From positions 34,727,475-34,791,474 of the forward strand of contig NC_053114.1 in assembly GCF_010015445.1 (NCBI RefSeq): DNA of 64,000 nucleotides, written 5' to 3'. Under the pieces are notes generated by a model, which was not told where the DNA came from, did not search any database, and saw nothing but the letters and a program-made list of their open reading frames with translations. Source of the DNA: Perca fluviatilis. Taxonomy: Eukaryota; Chordata; Actinopteri; Perciformes; Percidae. The position numbers were made by a program, and so were the translations under genes. Positions 14,613-26,643 of the stretch are shown here, one piece after another (position 1 is the stretch's first letter; every line of letters begins with the position of its first letter).

Positions 14613-14831
14613 CTGCAAAGGCTTTGGAAATCCTTTCTTTCTTCCACTCCCATGGCTGGTCATACTCCTCAGGGGGTCGCTCATCATCCTGGGGCAGGCG
14701 GCTCTCTCTGGGGCATCGCGAGCGCTCAGGGTCAGAGTCTCCGCCGTTCTCAGCTGGCTCATACGGCGTGTCGTACAGAGGCAGCTGTCTCCCCGGTCCT
14801 TCCTTAGGTCCTCGCCCACCAGATCGTATTT
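14613..14831 (-). CDS. shf: shf exon: tyrosine-motif linker with LYDTPYEP and EYDQPWEW (SH2 adapter protein F), partial gene
   Basis: An internal coding exon of 219 bp (73 residues, phase 1-1) of an SHB/SHD/SHE/SHF-family adapter. The product reads EIRSGGRG, then QLPLYDTPYEP near residues 17-27, an acidic Arg/Ser stretch, then DDERPPEEYDQPWEWKKE and RISKAFA at the end. Both tyrosine blocks are diagnostic of the family. PPEEYDQPWEWKKERISKAFA followed in the next exon by VEIKVIKDLPWPPP singles out SHF. The acceptor is a pyrimidine-rich tract ending TTTGTAG before 14831. The donor is TTTGCAG|GTACGA with the GT at 14612-14611. In the family these tyrosines can be phosphorylated and bind SH2 proteins, and the protein works beneath activated receptor tyrosine kinases. 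The preceding exon should end in G, so that G|AA encodes the first Glu. I could not identify it in the window. Confidence 0.95.
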
Positions 14832-15632
14832 CTACAAACAAGGAGAAAGACTGGTCGTTAATGCTGGGTTTCAGTAATAAAACTTTATAGTTGAAAACGC
14901 CTCTGCGGGGCAAAACACCGTCAGCATATGAGAAATGAGGATTTATGACAGTAGATGCACTTACAAAACACTAAAGCAACACATTTTTGTAAAGCCTGAC
15001 TTGCACATTTCTTGTATAGCATATGACGAATGTGTGGTGATATTTCAAATGATTTGACTGGGAGACAAAATAGCATTCTTGCTGTTATATGGCTGAATTC
15101 ACAGCCAATGACAGTTTAAAAGGCTAAAGTGCACTAATAGAATTGCCTATCAGGTTAAAGAGTTTATTTACTTTGCTCTATCTTAAAATGAGGAAGCAGC
15201 TGAAAGCCCAGCAACCCTGTCAGTTGTTATGGCTGGTAATGAACAATTCCTGGGCATGGTGGAGTAATCTGACAATGGGTAAAAAGGAGACACAAGGTTA
15301 AAAAACTTAAATTGCTAAATTACAGTACGTTGGTAAGTTCTTGTGCTGAGGAAACCAACGGTACACTGACGGCCAAAAGTTGCCTCAACGAAAAAGTGAA
15401 CGTGACTTGGGACCTCATGTTTGCTTCTTATAAGGAAGCTGGATGTATCACAGTCAAACTGTAGCCTAAACGCATACTAACAAAAGTTAGCAAGGCATTG
15501 CAAGACTTATATCAAAATATGGCTACAGATGCTACAGGTACTGAGTGCACAGGTTCACAGGCCTCTCAGTAACATGCATGGGTGCTGGTCATCTCTCATC
15601 CTCAATTTATATCTCAAGTGTAAATCCCTTAC

Positions 15633-15815
15633 CGGCAATGGTCAGGATAAAAAGAAATCTGCATGTTGATAGGATGCGCGAGTGGTATATAAGGGGCTTC
15701 CTACATGTAGTGAATGATGGTGACAGTTTACTGTTGCTGAACTGATGACAGAATGGGGAAGCAGAAGAGAGTGTTGAAATGAGGGGTGAAGAAGGGGGCC
15801 TGGGGGGCTGAGCAC
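15633..15815 (-). other. Weak candidate exon, 183 bp, phase 1-1, upstream of the shf exon
   Basis: On the minus strand TGTGTGCTTTTGCAG precedes 15815, and the strong donor GCCG|GTAAGG follows 15633. The enclosed 183 bp are open, with two bases completing the first codon and one left over, and would splice in frame to the shf exon at 14831. The translation is Pro/Ser-rich at first (QPPRPPSSPLISTL), then mixed. It does not resemble the family sequence expected here, which contains YMEPYEAQ in mammals. It could be an alternative or untranslated exon, or pure chance. Confidence 0.2.
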
Positions 15816-18800
15816 CTGCAAAAGCACACAGTGTAACCTCTCTGAGTACAGCAAAATCACACAACAGTTATGAACAGCCTTGCCCCGGGCTGCACATGCC
15901 TGCTCTGTCAGAACAGAGGTGAAGAGAAAGCATCAATTTCCTTTCTCACCTCATTCCCTTTATGTCCCCCCCCCAAAAAAAGAACCATGAACATCGCACT
16001 CAATATTTATTGTCTCTTCAACCAATAGCTGTCATGTTAGTAATATTATTATTTTCTTAAAATCAAGATACACTCCCTTATTTTGTTATAGCACTAAATC
16101 CCCAGATTTCCTCTTAACTCAGTGTTAAAATTCTGGCTAGTGAACTATGATACATTGCGAAACATTAAAAGTGAACACTGAGTATCATTAGGCTTGATGA
16201 TATTTATTAAAATCAATGTTTTTTTTTCTCCCAAACAATAAAAAACTGCTAGCAGTCCCTAATGGCTACAATGTTCATTACAACCCAAATTCCTAAAGTG
16301 TTAGGAAAACCAGACAATATACTGGTGACTTTGCCTTTCTTAGAGCCTTAGCTAAAAATGTTTGCCCTGAGGGTGCTGTTAGAAAAAGGCCCTTCCTCCT
16401 GGCAATCTGTGAAATTGTTGCCAACACATGCTCTGGACTAAATTGTTGTGTGAGCTGACAGATAGACCAACTGACTGACTACCAACAAGCATCAGCATAC
16501 TGAAGCCCTGTCAAATTCCTCAAGATGGACAATTTTCATATAACTTTTCAAACCTGTGATGGAGGTAGGAGAGACAATCTACTCAACAGCTTGAAGTACA
16601 ATCTCTCGAAAGCAGCTTCTTTGTAGCGTGTGCCACTCAACCAAAGATGGACTGCGAGGAAGGACTCACAGTGCCAGAAAAGAAATCGTTGGACCAAAAA
16701 GCTACTCGTCTGTCAACGTAGCGGGGATTTTATCTACCATAGTTGTTCAGGCAAAAACAAATGAGGGCATAATGGCATTACACTGTGGACACTTCACACA
16801 ATGCAGAAAGGCTCCTCAGTACATGCACCAGTAAACACTTCTTGGAACATCTCTGGCTTGTCTGTAGTTGGATTTTTGAAGTGCCCACACTTTCTACTGC
16901 ATACATACCGTATATTCATGAATAAGACAGACACTGCCTCAAAGGATGCCTGGTCGTAGTAGGAGATATTTAATCTCATACTGCGGCCAAGCTTATCTCA
17001 AATATTTCAAAAGGCTGGGAAAATCCCATTTTAACATATCAAACTGTTGACTGAATAGGACTTCTCCATATACATTTTGCACATACGTTGTGTGAATATA
17101 TTAATGTTTTTGTTTTTCCATTTATGCTATAAATCTATTTAACATCACCTGACCTAAACTAGGATGCATGCAAACCCTTTTTAATCATCCATGTAAGGAG
17201 GTAACACAGACCTAACTCCTAATGAAGCATTGTGTCCTTGAGAACTCTGCTCTCCTCTCTTTACCTCCGCCTCTTCCTCCTCCGCCTCCCCTCTCCAATC
17301 TCCCTCTACTCATATGAAGTTGTTAGCAGCCTGCACCCTTCCTCCTGGGCCACATGAAGCTGTTAGTGGCCAGCACCTCCATAGAGTAATGCAATGTGAA
17401 GAGAATGAAATATTATGCCATACTACTGCATAATTGCCTCTTAGCCCAAGGGAGCTCTTGCGGAAAAATGAGCAATGCGTTGAGCCTAATGGAGCTACAC
17501 GCTGGTGGTGGTGGGAGCGGAGGGGTGGAGTGGGTTGAGGCTGCCAGGTCCCGTATCTCAGCGTAATCCTGCATTAGGCAAACTCACACTCTTTGATCTA
17601 GCAGTTAAAAGACTTGGTATTACGAGATCCTGGCATGATTATGTCCTACCTCCCCTGCAGAAGAACAAATAGCTCTGGAAGAGGGTGAAATAAGCAAAGG
17701 GAGGCTGCCAGAGGAGGTAACATGAGAGTGTGATGAGAGGAGGGTATTAATGGTGGGGTGGTGAGTAAATCTTGTGGGAAGAACCCTTTAATTGGAGGCA
17801 CGTTGCATTCAATAAACTGCTGCAGTGGATTGAGACTCTCTGCTCGCTCCTAGGAATGAGGCCTGGTGTGTCCAGTTAGGAGGCCTGCTGACCTTCCCAC
17901 TGTCTTTTTTTAATTTCTTTCTTTCTTCCTTCCAACCTCCCGTCCTTTCTTCCTTGTTTCCTTGCACCATTTACTCTTTTCTTTCTCTTTGTCAGCTCCT
18001 GTTAAGGCATGCTTGGTAAGCTGGGTGGGGACACATCTGTCTAGGCAAATTACAGTGATTGGCATGACAGTGGGGTTGCATGTTGCAACACAGCTGCACT
18101 CTATCTTCTGTCCTGACCTCTACCCTCTGTTTAGGGTCACAGGTCAGCCACCACACCCTCCCTTGATAATGTACGTCCCCCTCCCCGGATGTCAGAGTTC
18201 CTGTCCAGATGCTGCACTTCCTCTCTAATGCTTTTTGCCCCTTGCCTACTTGGCCTTTACAACCCCTACATTCATCCCCCCAAAAAGCTTGCAGTATTTT
18301 ATAAGGTGAAGAACAGGAGATATTTCAAGACCATTTCTGCAGCTTGAAAGAATGCGCTCCAAATTGTTAATGCTACAAGTATTTTAACAATTATACATCT
18401 AGAAAGTGTGCCACACTCCACAGGGTTTCAACAGTCATGTAGCAGCAGCAGCAGCACTGACTGCAACCATCTGTTTAGTGCCACTAAAAAAGATTTGAAA
18501 CAAGTGACAGATCCAGTCTTTGTTATCATCCTTTTCTTTAGTTCATGAACTATAGAGAATAATCCTTTGGGAGAGAGAGGAACATGTTCCTTGCAATAGA
18601 TCTAGGGGGGCTCCTGTTCCACTTACAAAAGGAGCCATCTGGGCATATTATAAAGGCAGTGCACGGACAGGCAGAGAGCACTGGATTAAATCAAAAAACA
18701 TTAACAGCAATCAACTTAGCAGCCGCATCCTGCTGCACATAAAGGACTGACCAAGCCATCTAGCCCTCATCGTCCAGACCACTCCTGTCTTACTCATCCT

Positions 18801-20770
18801 CCCTTTCTATTATTGCAAACCAGTAAAATTGATTGCATTTGCAAAAAAAGCAGCAAACAACTGCATAAATGTGCTTTTATTGCAAGGCTAAAGCTTCAAA
18901 TATGTAAAGGGAAAACACATTTATCTGCCTCTCTGGTTGACTGCCACCCGCCCACTCCTACTGAGCTAGAGAGAAGTGCTGTTGTGAAGCTCTTGCAGAG
19001 GCACAGTGAATATCTGGATTTGATTGAGGGGATCTCTTGTGCACTAGTGAAGGATTACATTTGATTGACTTTACACCCCAGGAAAACAATGGCCAGAAAA
19101 TACCCAGGCTTCAAGGATTTTCTCTGCCTGCTCCCCGAGCTAAGTCACTCTTAAAGAAAACCTGAACCTGTGCAGCTATTGTCACTTCAGAGAGCCTGCG
19201 GAGAGCCTCCAGTTGAAGAGTATGACAAAACATCCATGAGGGAAATGGGTAAATGAGTACATATTATAACAAAATACTCTGCACTGTTCAATGTTTTAAC
19301 AGATAAATGTGGTAGCAGGCGCTTTCTGATTCACACACTTTAATTACTAAACGTAGGCCTTCGTGCTGACCTGCTCATTAATGCTAATGCTAAGATGTAT
19401 TTTTAGTAAACTTGGCCCAGCCAGGCTTGTTACATGACAAAGACACTTTTAAAAAGGCTAGGAGATGACTAACAAAGCCGCTGCCGCAGGGCTCATATGT
19501 AGCAGTGAGACTTTTCTGTAGCTTTGATTTCATTCTGTTTGATTGCCAAGGTCTGTGAAGAGCGAACAGGGTTGATCTCACGGTGGCAGTCAGAGATTTA
19601 AGCTATATCGGGGGCCACCCACAGGTATTGTGTGTCAGTCGGAGAGCTGGCTGACAAGTGAAGGTGTTTGCTCCTTGACCCGTGGCAGCCTGCTGTTGAG
19701 TGTCATTCCGCTTATTGAGTGGAGCTGAGAGGAGGCTCTCGCCGCACACTGATCCCCAAAGACCTCTGGGAGAATAGTTACGATAAGCAAAGACAAAACA
19801 ACCTGTCTTCTTTGTGCTCACATCTCGCCCTAATTTTGATTTCTATGTCATGTCTCATAGTGTTTCAAGGAACAAAAGCAGCAAAGACAAAAGGAATAAA
19901 TTAGCACGCGTGCTTTTGTCATACAAGTTGTTTTACAGCCTGCACAATTTCAACATTTTATTTGATATTTAGAGACAATTTGTAAAGTCTCTGCATTTAA
20001 TAACCTTTGATTTTTAGTCATGCTGCTGTCTTTCTGTAAACCAGACAGGTTTTTCCATCTGCAAGGGTGTGTGTGTCTGTGCTTGTCTGTCTATGTACTG
20101 CTGCGTCTCCATCAGCCTCCTGCAGACGGAACAAAAGCAGCCATGCCGTTTGTTCTCTGAGTCTCCATCTTCCTCCTTGTTCACACTGTGCCAAGCTTGT
20201 GGTGGTTACTCTCCGAGGCCTCTGCCCGCCTGCTACATACATACATATACTTTTGGAAAGCCTGGAAGCCAAAGCTCAGACAATCTATCCATGCTTGGGC
20301 CCAGAGAGGAAAGTATTTTGGGTATCTCAGTAATACTTTTGGGTTTGTTCTTTCGTATAAATGTTTCAGCTGGAAGCCTATATTTTGACTGACAAATGAC
20401 ACATGGTGAAAGGCACTTGTAGGCAGACCCACAGAGCTGGGTCACCTCTGTGAATTAATGTTAGGAACTCTATCTAAACAATATTTCAAACAAGCCAAAC
20501 ATTTGTATTTATTTGTTAATGGACAGAATATAAAAACAGAAACATTAAAAAGAGTTAAAGATTGTGCAGCCAGTCGCATGTAATATCCGAGTGAAGGCAT
20601 GCCTGTGTGGGTGTGTGCACTCGTGTATGAGTAAATGTGCTGTTCCCCCAGATGGCCGGAGGGAATAGAAGCTGAAGAGTGTCTTCCACAACACGCTGAC
20701 ATGTATATGGATTCATTCCCTTACTGCAGCAAGAGTAAGCCTAAAGAGACAAAATAAACAAAGCAGAAAA
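15816..20770. other. Unassigned non-coding DNA
   Basis: No gene found. If shf continues to the right this is shf intron, otherwise it is 5' flank. It holds a pyrimidine-rich stretch at 17905-17990 and a small CAG run at about 18439-18455. Short open frames on both strands have no recognisable domains. Confidence 0.5.
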
Positions 20771-21070
20771 CAAGAGGGAGGCGGGAGGTGACGGAAGTAA
20801 GTCAGACAAAGTAACAGAGACAGAGAGAGGGAGAGAGAGAGAGAGAGAGAGGGGAAGAGAGGAGAGCGTCGGAAGGAGACTGTGGGGATGTATGAAAAAA
20901 GGAGACAAAGAGCGACAGCGAGTGAATAGAAAAAGGGAGGGGAAAAATTGAAAATTAGAGACAGGCAGGTGATGCAAGTTTGTCACAGAGGGAGAAATAA
21001 ACAAAGAGACTGCGACAGGAAGTAGGGTAGAGTGATGGGAAGAGAGAGTGGGAGACACAGAAACAAGAAG
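20770..21070. repeat. Purine tract with (GA)n core
   Basis: About 300 bp of almost pure purines on the plus strand, with a (GA)n core near 20820-20852. The Ser/Leu/Pro/Phe-rich minus-strand open frame here is a low-complexity artefact. Such mirror-like polypurine DNA can form triplex structures; that is general knowledge and is not shown here. Confidence 0.85.
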
Positions 21071-21720
21071 AGAGTGGCAAGACTAATATATACGCACAGC
21101 AGTGATGGGCTCTCCATATGCAGCAGATAATGAACACGCCTGACTTGAAAGCTCACTACTGATGAAAATAACTGTTAGGTGACTTATGTGGAGCAGTACT
21201 AACAGACCACTGCTTCTATGTGCTGTAAACTTTATAACATTAGAAGGATGCTTTCCAAATCATTTTCATGTGGCAACACTTCAATGTAGCTTTCTTGGTT
21301 CTCGGTGTAATCAATGTTGCTCGTGTCTCTGACTTTCAGCAAGAGGAAAGCCATACTAAACATATATACACATTACATTAAGGCTGGTATAAGCAGGTAT
21401 AATGTTTAACACCTTAGTTTAGCATGTTGGCATGCTGTCAATAGCAAATGGGAATATCATTAGTTGCGCAGGTATTTGGGAAGAAACCAAAGTTTTGGAC
21501 AAACATACATTCAACATACATTCAGGGAAATTTCAATAAAAAACAAAAATCTCAACCTGTCAAAACAAAACTTTTAGCCAATATATTAAGTAGATGTGTC
21601 ACAGGACAAGTGAAATCCTTGACCTGCTTTAAAAGATTTTGGAGGATCACCAAAATCTTTTAAATTCATCCTCTAAGGAAGTTGAATATCCTCGAGCAAA
21701 TTTGATGGTGATCCATCTCA

Positions 21721-22291
21721 CCGGCAATTTCCACTGGATGCGGAACGTCTGCGGAACGTCTCCGGAACGTCGACGGAGTCATTAGGTTTCCATTAAAGTC
21801 AATCTGTGTATTTCCACAGACTGCGGAACGTCTGCGTCCCGACTCCCTCCCAGTTCCGTCAGTCCGCAGCCCTCTGCAGCAGATACGCAGAGCTTCTATT
21901 TTTGACGGACGACGGAGAGCTCCGCAGCAATTCAGCACACGGCAGATAGTGCGGGACAGGAAGTCGAGCACAGAAACAAAATAAATATCCGGTTAATTTT
22001 CAAAATAAAATACGTGCTCACGGCGGATCATATTTCCCTGAACTACACCTTGAAAACACAGCTCAGAGTCGTTTCCCCTCTACTCCTCTGGATGGAAACA
22101 AACTGTTTTGTGGTTCTATTCTACCTGAATTCGCGAGAACTTGTGGGTCCTCGTGACTACAGCTGTCAGTTATGGCCGCAGCCGTTCCGCAACAAATCCG
22201 GACCCGGTGGGTATTGACGGACGGCGGAGCACGCAGCAGACACGCTGCGGAGCCGGTCCGCAGCTGTTACGCATCCAGTGGAAATCCCCGG
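21721..22291. mobile_element. CpG-rich MITE with 3-bp target duplication
   Basis: The left end CCGGCAATTTCCACTGGATG is inverted at the right end (CATCCAGTGGAAATCCCCGG). TCA flanks both sides (21718-21720 and 22292-22294), consistent with a 3-bp target duplication of the PIF/Harbinger kind; the superfamily is an inference. Inside the left end the motif GGAACGTC recurs at close spacing (about 21741-21770). The element is markedly richer in CpG than its surroundings. No transposase is encoded, and the open frames across it on both strands are fortuitous. Confidence 0.75.
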
Positions 22292-22380
22292 TCATAGTTC
22301 ATATTTCACACGTCGACCAGGAGATCAACCCTACCGACAGACCGACATTTCCATCCCCTAAAAACAAGTTGAATTCCGCC

Positions 22381-22796
22381 TTTAAAGTGCTCATATTATA
22401 CTAATTTTCAGGTTCATAATTGTATTTAGAGGTTGTACAAGAATAGGTTTACATGGTTTAATAAAAAACAAAACAAACACCTTATTTTTGTTGTACTACA
22501 CATTGCTGCAGCTCCTCTTTTCACACTGTGTGTTGAGCTCTCTGTTTTAGCTACAGAGTGAGACATCACACTTCTGTTCCTATCTTTGTTGGGAGTCGCA
22601 CATGCACAGTAGCTAGGTAAGGACTGCTAGCTTGTCAGTTGCAGAGTATGAGGTCGTGCCACTAGCAGCTAGGCGAGCATTAGAATGTGTGTTACAAAGT
22701 GACGCACGTTTGTCACTGAAGTAAAGGCTGGACTACAATTAAGTTTGTAAACAGTATTTTCTCTGGAAGATGGTAAGTGCCTTTGGGGTGGACTTT
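22381..22796. mobile_element. MITE copy A, right end missing
   Basis: It begins TTTAAAGTGCTCATATTATA and is closely similar over its first 250 bp to copy B, which follows directly. It continues with a segment that B lacks, and stops at GGGGTGGACTTTA exactly where B begins. I recognise the sequence as an abundant percomorph fish repeat. It has no coding capacity. Confidence 0.8.
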
Positions 22797-23297
22797 AAAG
22801 TGCTCATATTATGCTCATTTTCAGGTTTATAATTGTATTTAGAGGTTGTACCAGAATAGGTTTACATGGTTTAATTTTCAAAAAACACCATATTTTTGTT
22901 GTACTGCACATTGCTGCAGCTCCTCTTTTCACCCTGTGTGTTGAGCTCTCTTTTTTAGCTACAGAGTGAGACATCACACTTCTGTTCCTTCTTTGTTTGG
23001 AGTCGCACATGCACAGTAGCTAGGTAAGGATCACATGCATGGAATACCTGCAGAACAGGGACATGTTAAGTAGTTCTTTTGTAGATTATGGTGATCTTGT
23101 GTGTGTCATAGCAGTGTTTTGCCATCGAGAACGAGGGGGCTAACTACTAGCATGCTAGTGTTTCGTCTAGAAAAAGAAAAAGTGATTTTTTCATGATATG
23201 GGCTTTTTCACTTTGTAAACCTATAACATGCACAAAAAGATATATTACACAATAACGGAAAGGGAAAAAGCCAAAAAGCATAATATGAGCACTTTAA
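22794..23297. mobile_element. MITE copy B, with both inverted ends
   Basis: It starts TTTAAAGTGCTCATATTATG and ends with the inverse CATAATATGAGCACTTTAA, so both terminal inverted repeats are present. The first half matches copy A. The second half, after AGCTAGGTAAGGA, is different from A and includes GGGCTTTTTCACTTTG near the right end. It is non-coding. Confidence 0.85.
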
Positions 23298-24587
23298 GAA
23301 ACAGCATGAGGTCAACTCCTTAGGACAGACGAGGTCAAGATAAAATTGAGAAACATTGAAAGGATGGCTAATTAACAAAGGCAGGCATCCAGCAATGAGT
23401 AATTAACTGGCTTGGGGCATGGGGATGATGTAACTGTTGCGGGGGCATCTCTATGATTTGATAATGCCTTGTTGTGTAAGAATGGCAATGCCTTACCTAT
23501 GTAACTGCCTTTCCACTGCAGGGCCACTGCACGGACGCTGGCATTGATCCTATGCGGGGCACAATCGCATTACAGCTCGTTAGGACTGAGGTGAACGCTC
23601 ATTAATAGGAGATAAATAGGGACAGCGGCTTGGAAAGGTGCCCGTCTACCTACATGAATCACAGAATAGCCCTCACAGCTAACTCACGCAGCTCCGCAGT
23701 GAACAAACAAAAAGACAAGCAGTAGATCAGCATAATGACAAGGCGACACAAGTACAGATGCAATTAGTCATTCGCTGCCGTTGATTGCACTGCAGTAATG
23801 GAAATTCCATTTGGACTACAGTCAAACACACAGACGCAGGAATCTTTTTCTTGACAAGCAGCGAGTAGGACTTATTGTGAAGCAGTGACATGCTGCTTGG
23901 CTGATGCTGTTTGATGCAGAGGGTCCCAGAGCCTTGTGGGAGTGGAGCTATTTTTCTGCAGGCTGTGGTTCTGAGCTCTGCTTGCTCTGTGGCTATTGTT
24001 CCTGAGCTGAGATAAGACTGTTGGTGGATTAGCAAAGAGTGCACCCAGAGTTCAGGTTGTGTATAGCTGCTGGAGGGAGAATACAGCATGGGAATGGGAT
24101 TGGTTCTGGGAAGGGAACTGGGAAGAGGAGAGGAGAAAAACAGAGGCGCTGAGAAAGGAAAGGAAAGGCGAGCCAGCAGAGAGTGCCTCTTGTCATGATG
24201 CCTAAATCTGCCTGTGTGGTCACAGAGGAGGGGGACAGGGGAGTCTGATGACACGTGGATGTGGCTATGATGAATAGTCACTTCATGCCCCCACCCCATA
24301 GGGGGCATTTGCCCATTAATGGTGATAGGCCTCCGGCAAAGACCCACTTGAACCCCCACCACTTTGCTGCTTCAACCTTCAACTGGCTCACATTCCCCCC
24401 GGGGATGTCAAGACTGCTCATCTACTCTTCTCTGTGGGACAGAGAATAGAATTGAGAAAGAGATGACATTGTGCCAATTTGTGACACAGGGGGAGCACTG
24501 TAGCAAAAGCTTTAGTATTATACAGACATGGGTCGGACAGAGGTCATGTATGTAAGAACAGCGACCACAGACATTTGCGTTTTAGCA
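23298..24587. other. Unassigned non-coding DNA with a long minus-strand open frame
   Basis: A minus-strand open frame of 211 codons runs from 24362 to 23727. It is rich in Ser, Pro, Leu and His, shows no domain I recognise, and has no clear exon structure. I treat it as fortuitous. Confidence 0.4.
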
Positions 24588-24900
24588 AGTGCTGTCAGTT
24601 ATACGCACTATTAACAGCGTTAACGCAAACCCTTTTTAACAGCGTCAATTTTTTTAACTCGAGTTAACGTTCTTTTTGGCCTAGCAAACTTTGTAGTTTT
24701 TTTTCACATGCTGTTGCAACAACTAGTAACGTTAGAAAAACTACAACACTTTAATGAATTGAATTTGGGATCTTTCAGCACAACATCATCCTGGTGCTTT
24801 GATTTCCAACGATTTTTCCTAAACAGCCATCTGCAAAGCTCAGATAAACAAAGCCACCACACAGCTGTACACTTAAATAGGCGCCTTGCTGCTAGAAGGT
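24588..24900. repeat. Fragment of a dispersed fish repeat (probable)
   Basis: The segment starting GTGCTGTCAGTTATACGC and containing repeated TTAACGC/GTTAACG units resembles a repeat I know from many fish genomes. The boundaries and superfamily are uncertain, and no inverted end was found. Confidence 0.35.
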
Positions 24901-26568
24901 AGAATCTCATACTTTTACTTGATCCCCCCTTTTTTGGGTGTTTTTCCTTATTGTGTGATAATCTGATAATCTCTCCCTGCAGCACAACGATGCAGACAGA
25001 AGCCGCAGCCGAGAAATCTGTGTTCTATCCACGCTGAGTGGAGCAGACAGTCACTGTGCTCTCCTTGGGCTGTCTCTCATTAGCGGAGATGGATGCGTGC
25101 TGAAACGCTGACATATTTTACGTACAAACTGGGTTACAAACAGAGGACAGTGGCAAATCTTTTATGGTGGCAACATTACACAACCTGAACTACGTATGAC
25201 CTCAGTTTTACTATTTGTAATACGCCAGCAAGCCTAAACTCTAGAGCCTCTTATAAATACACCCCACAAGCACTTAAAAAATAAAGAATAATGCCACTCA
25301 TACTATTCCTGAACTTCAAAGTCAAGGCTCATTATCAAGCATAAAATGAGGATGAAACTGCAGCAAATAAAAAATAAATTGTGTAACTAGTTCAATACAG
25401 AAGCATAAATATTCATTATGTCAAAAAAAGAAAAGAAAAAACAGTTGCATCTTCGGGCTAAAAGGGAAGCAGATAGGGAGACGCTGGAATGCTTGGTATT
25501 GATTTGTTCCCTTTATCCAAGAAGGCTACTTTTGCTGTAGCAGCATTGTGACCTGTTTACCAATCCTTCCAGTCCACAGGACGTGCATGTCCTCATGCAT
25601 TAGTGGGGCTCAGGCAATGTAAATATTTACACAGCAGTGACCTCGCTCTCGTTCTACATGTGTGCTGTTTTGACCTTCCGATGAGTTCAGCCTCTTGGTA
25701 GGCGCTCCCTACATGACTATAGGCGGAGAGGGTAAATACAGTACGGGTGGATTACCACGTTAAGCTGTTAACAGTGTTTACACGACTGTGTGTGACCTAA
25801 ACCTCGTCACCTGGCGTAGAAAACACAACATGACCGCAAACAGATTAAACAATGGGAAACACGGGCTGCCACACATCTGAATTAAAATGCAAACATCAGC
25901 CTTCCATCATTTTATTAAAGTCCACTTTTGCTAAATATGGTATTCAACTTTTGAAATGTTAAAAAGGCAATGTGTGTTCTTGGCTCACAAAAAGGTTTAA
26001 CTTCTATAGACTGGATCCTCTTTATGTGAATATAAATATAATGAACACAGCGTTTTGAGAATCAGGCATTTCACTGCCGTTGAATGACATCTGCCATGAC
26101 ACACCATGTACCTTAATTCAGACTTTTATTCAGCTTGTGCCTCTATAAAAAAAATATAGAATACCGTATGCAGCCAGACAAGTGGCTCCAACTCCATATT
26201 GTAAAACTGGGTAATGTTCCTTTGTGTTTCATGTTTTATGTCCCTAACATAATGCATGCAAGGCAGTTCTACATTGCTCAAGGTCTGACATCCACTGTGC
26301 CCAGTCCGGATATGAACACTGCAATTAGCCACAGTCTAATTAAAACCTATTGTACAAGTGTTTGGCTACAGCCTGAGGCTGTATTGTTGTTTACTCCAGT
26401 TTAGCTTCATGTGCACAACATGCAAGCTTACTTAGGCATAATGATGAATATGATACACGTCACCCAACTTCTGCTCTGTCTAAACAGTGCCTGTCCACTC
26501 TGGTTCCTGTCTCTGTGTATCTGTACTGCACCCAGTGAGCTGCACAGGACTAAAAGTCTGAAGTGCTG

Positions 26569-26570
<2 letters not shown>
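24901..26570. other. Unassigned non-coding DNA
   Basis: No gene, RNA or clear repeat recognised. Short open frames on both strands carry no known motif. Confidence 0.5.
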
Positions 26571-26633
<63 letters not shown>

Positions 26634-26643
26634 TGCGTGCGTG
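26571..26643. repeat. (GT)n microsatellite grading into (GTGC)n
   Basis: About 22 GT units are followed by about eight GTGC units. Alternating purine-pyrimidine DNA of this kind is a classic Z-DNA former; that is general knowledge, not a measurement. Confidence 0.97.

Noticed and set aside
17460..17580. Minus-strand QDYAEIRDL followed by a Pro-rich stretch as the missing shf exon
   Set aside because: Superficial likeness to EDYADPF only; downstream residues do not match the family and no fitting donor was seen.
20741..21058. 105-codon minus-strand frame rich in Ser, Leu, Pro and Phe
   Set aside because: It is the pyrimidine strand of a purine tract; a low-complexity artefact.
23727..24362. 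211-codon minus-strand open frame
   Set aside because: The longest frame in the window, but biased in composition, without known domain or splice pattern, and within non-coding-like DNA. RNA-seq coverage and conservation would be needed to revive it.
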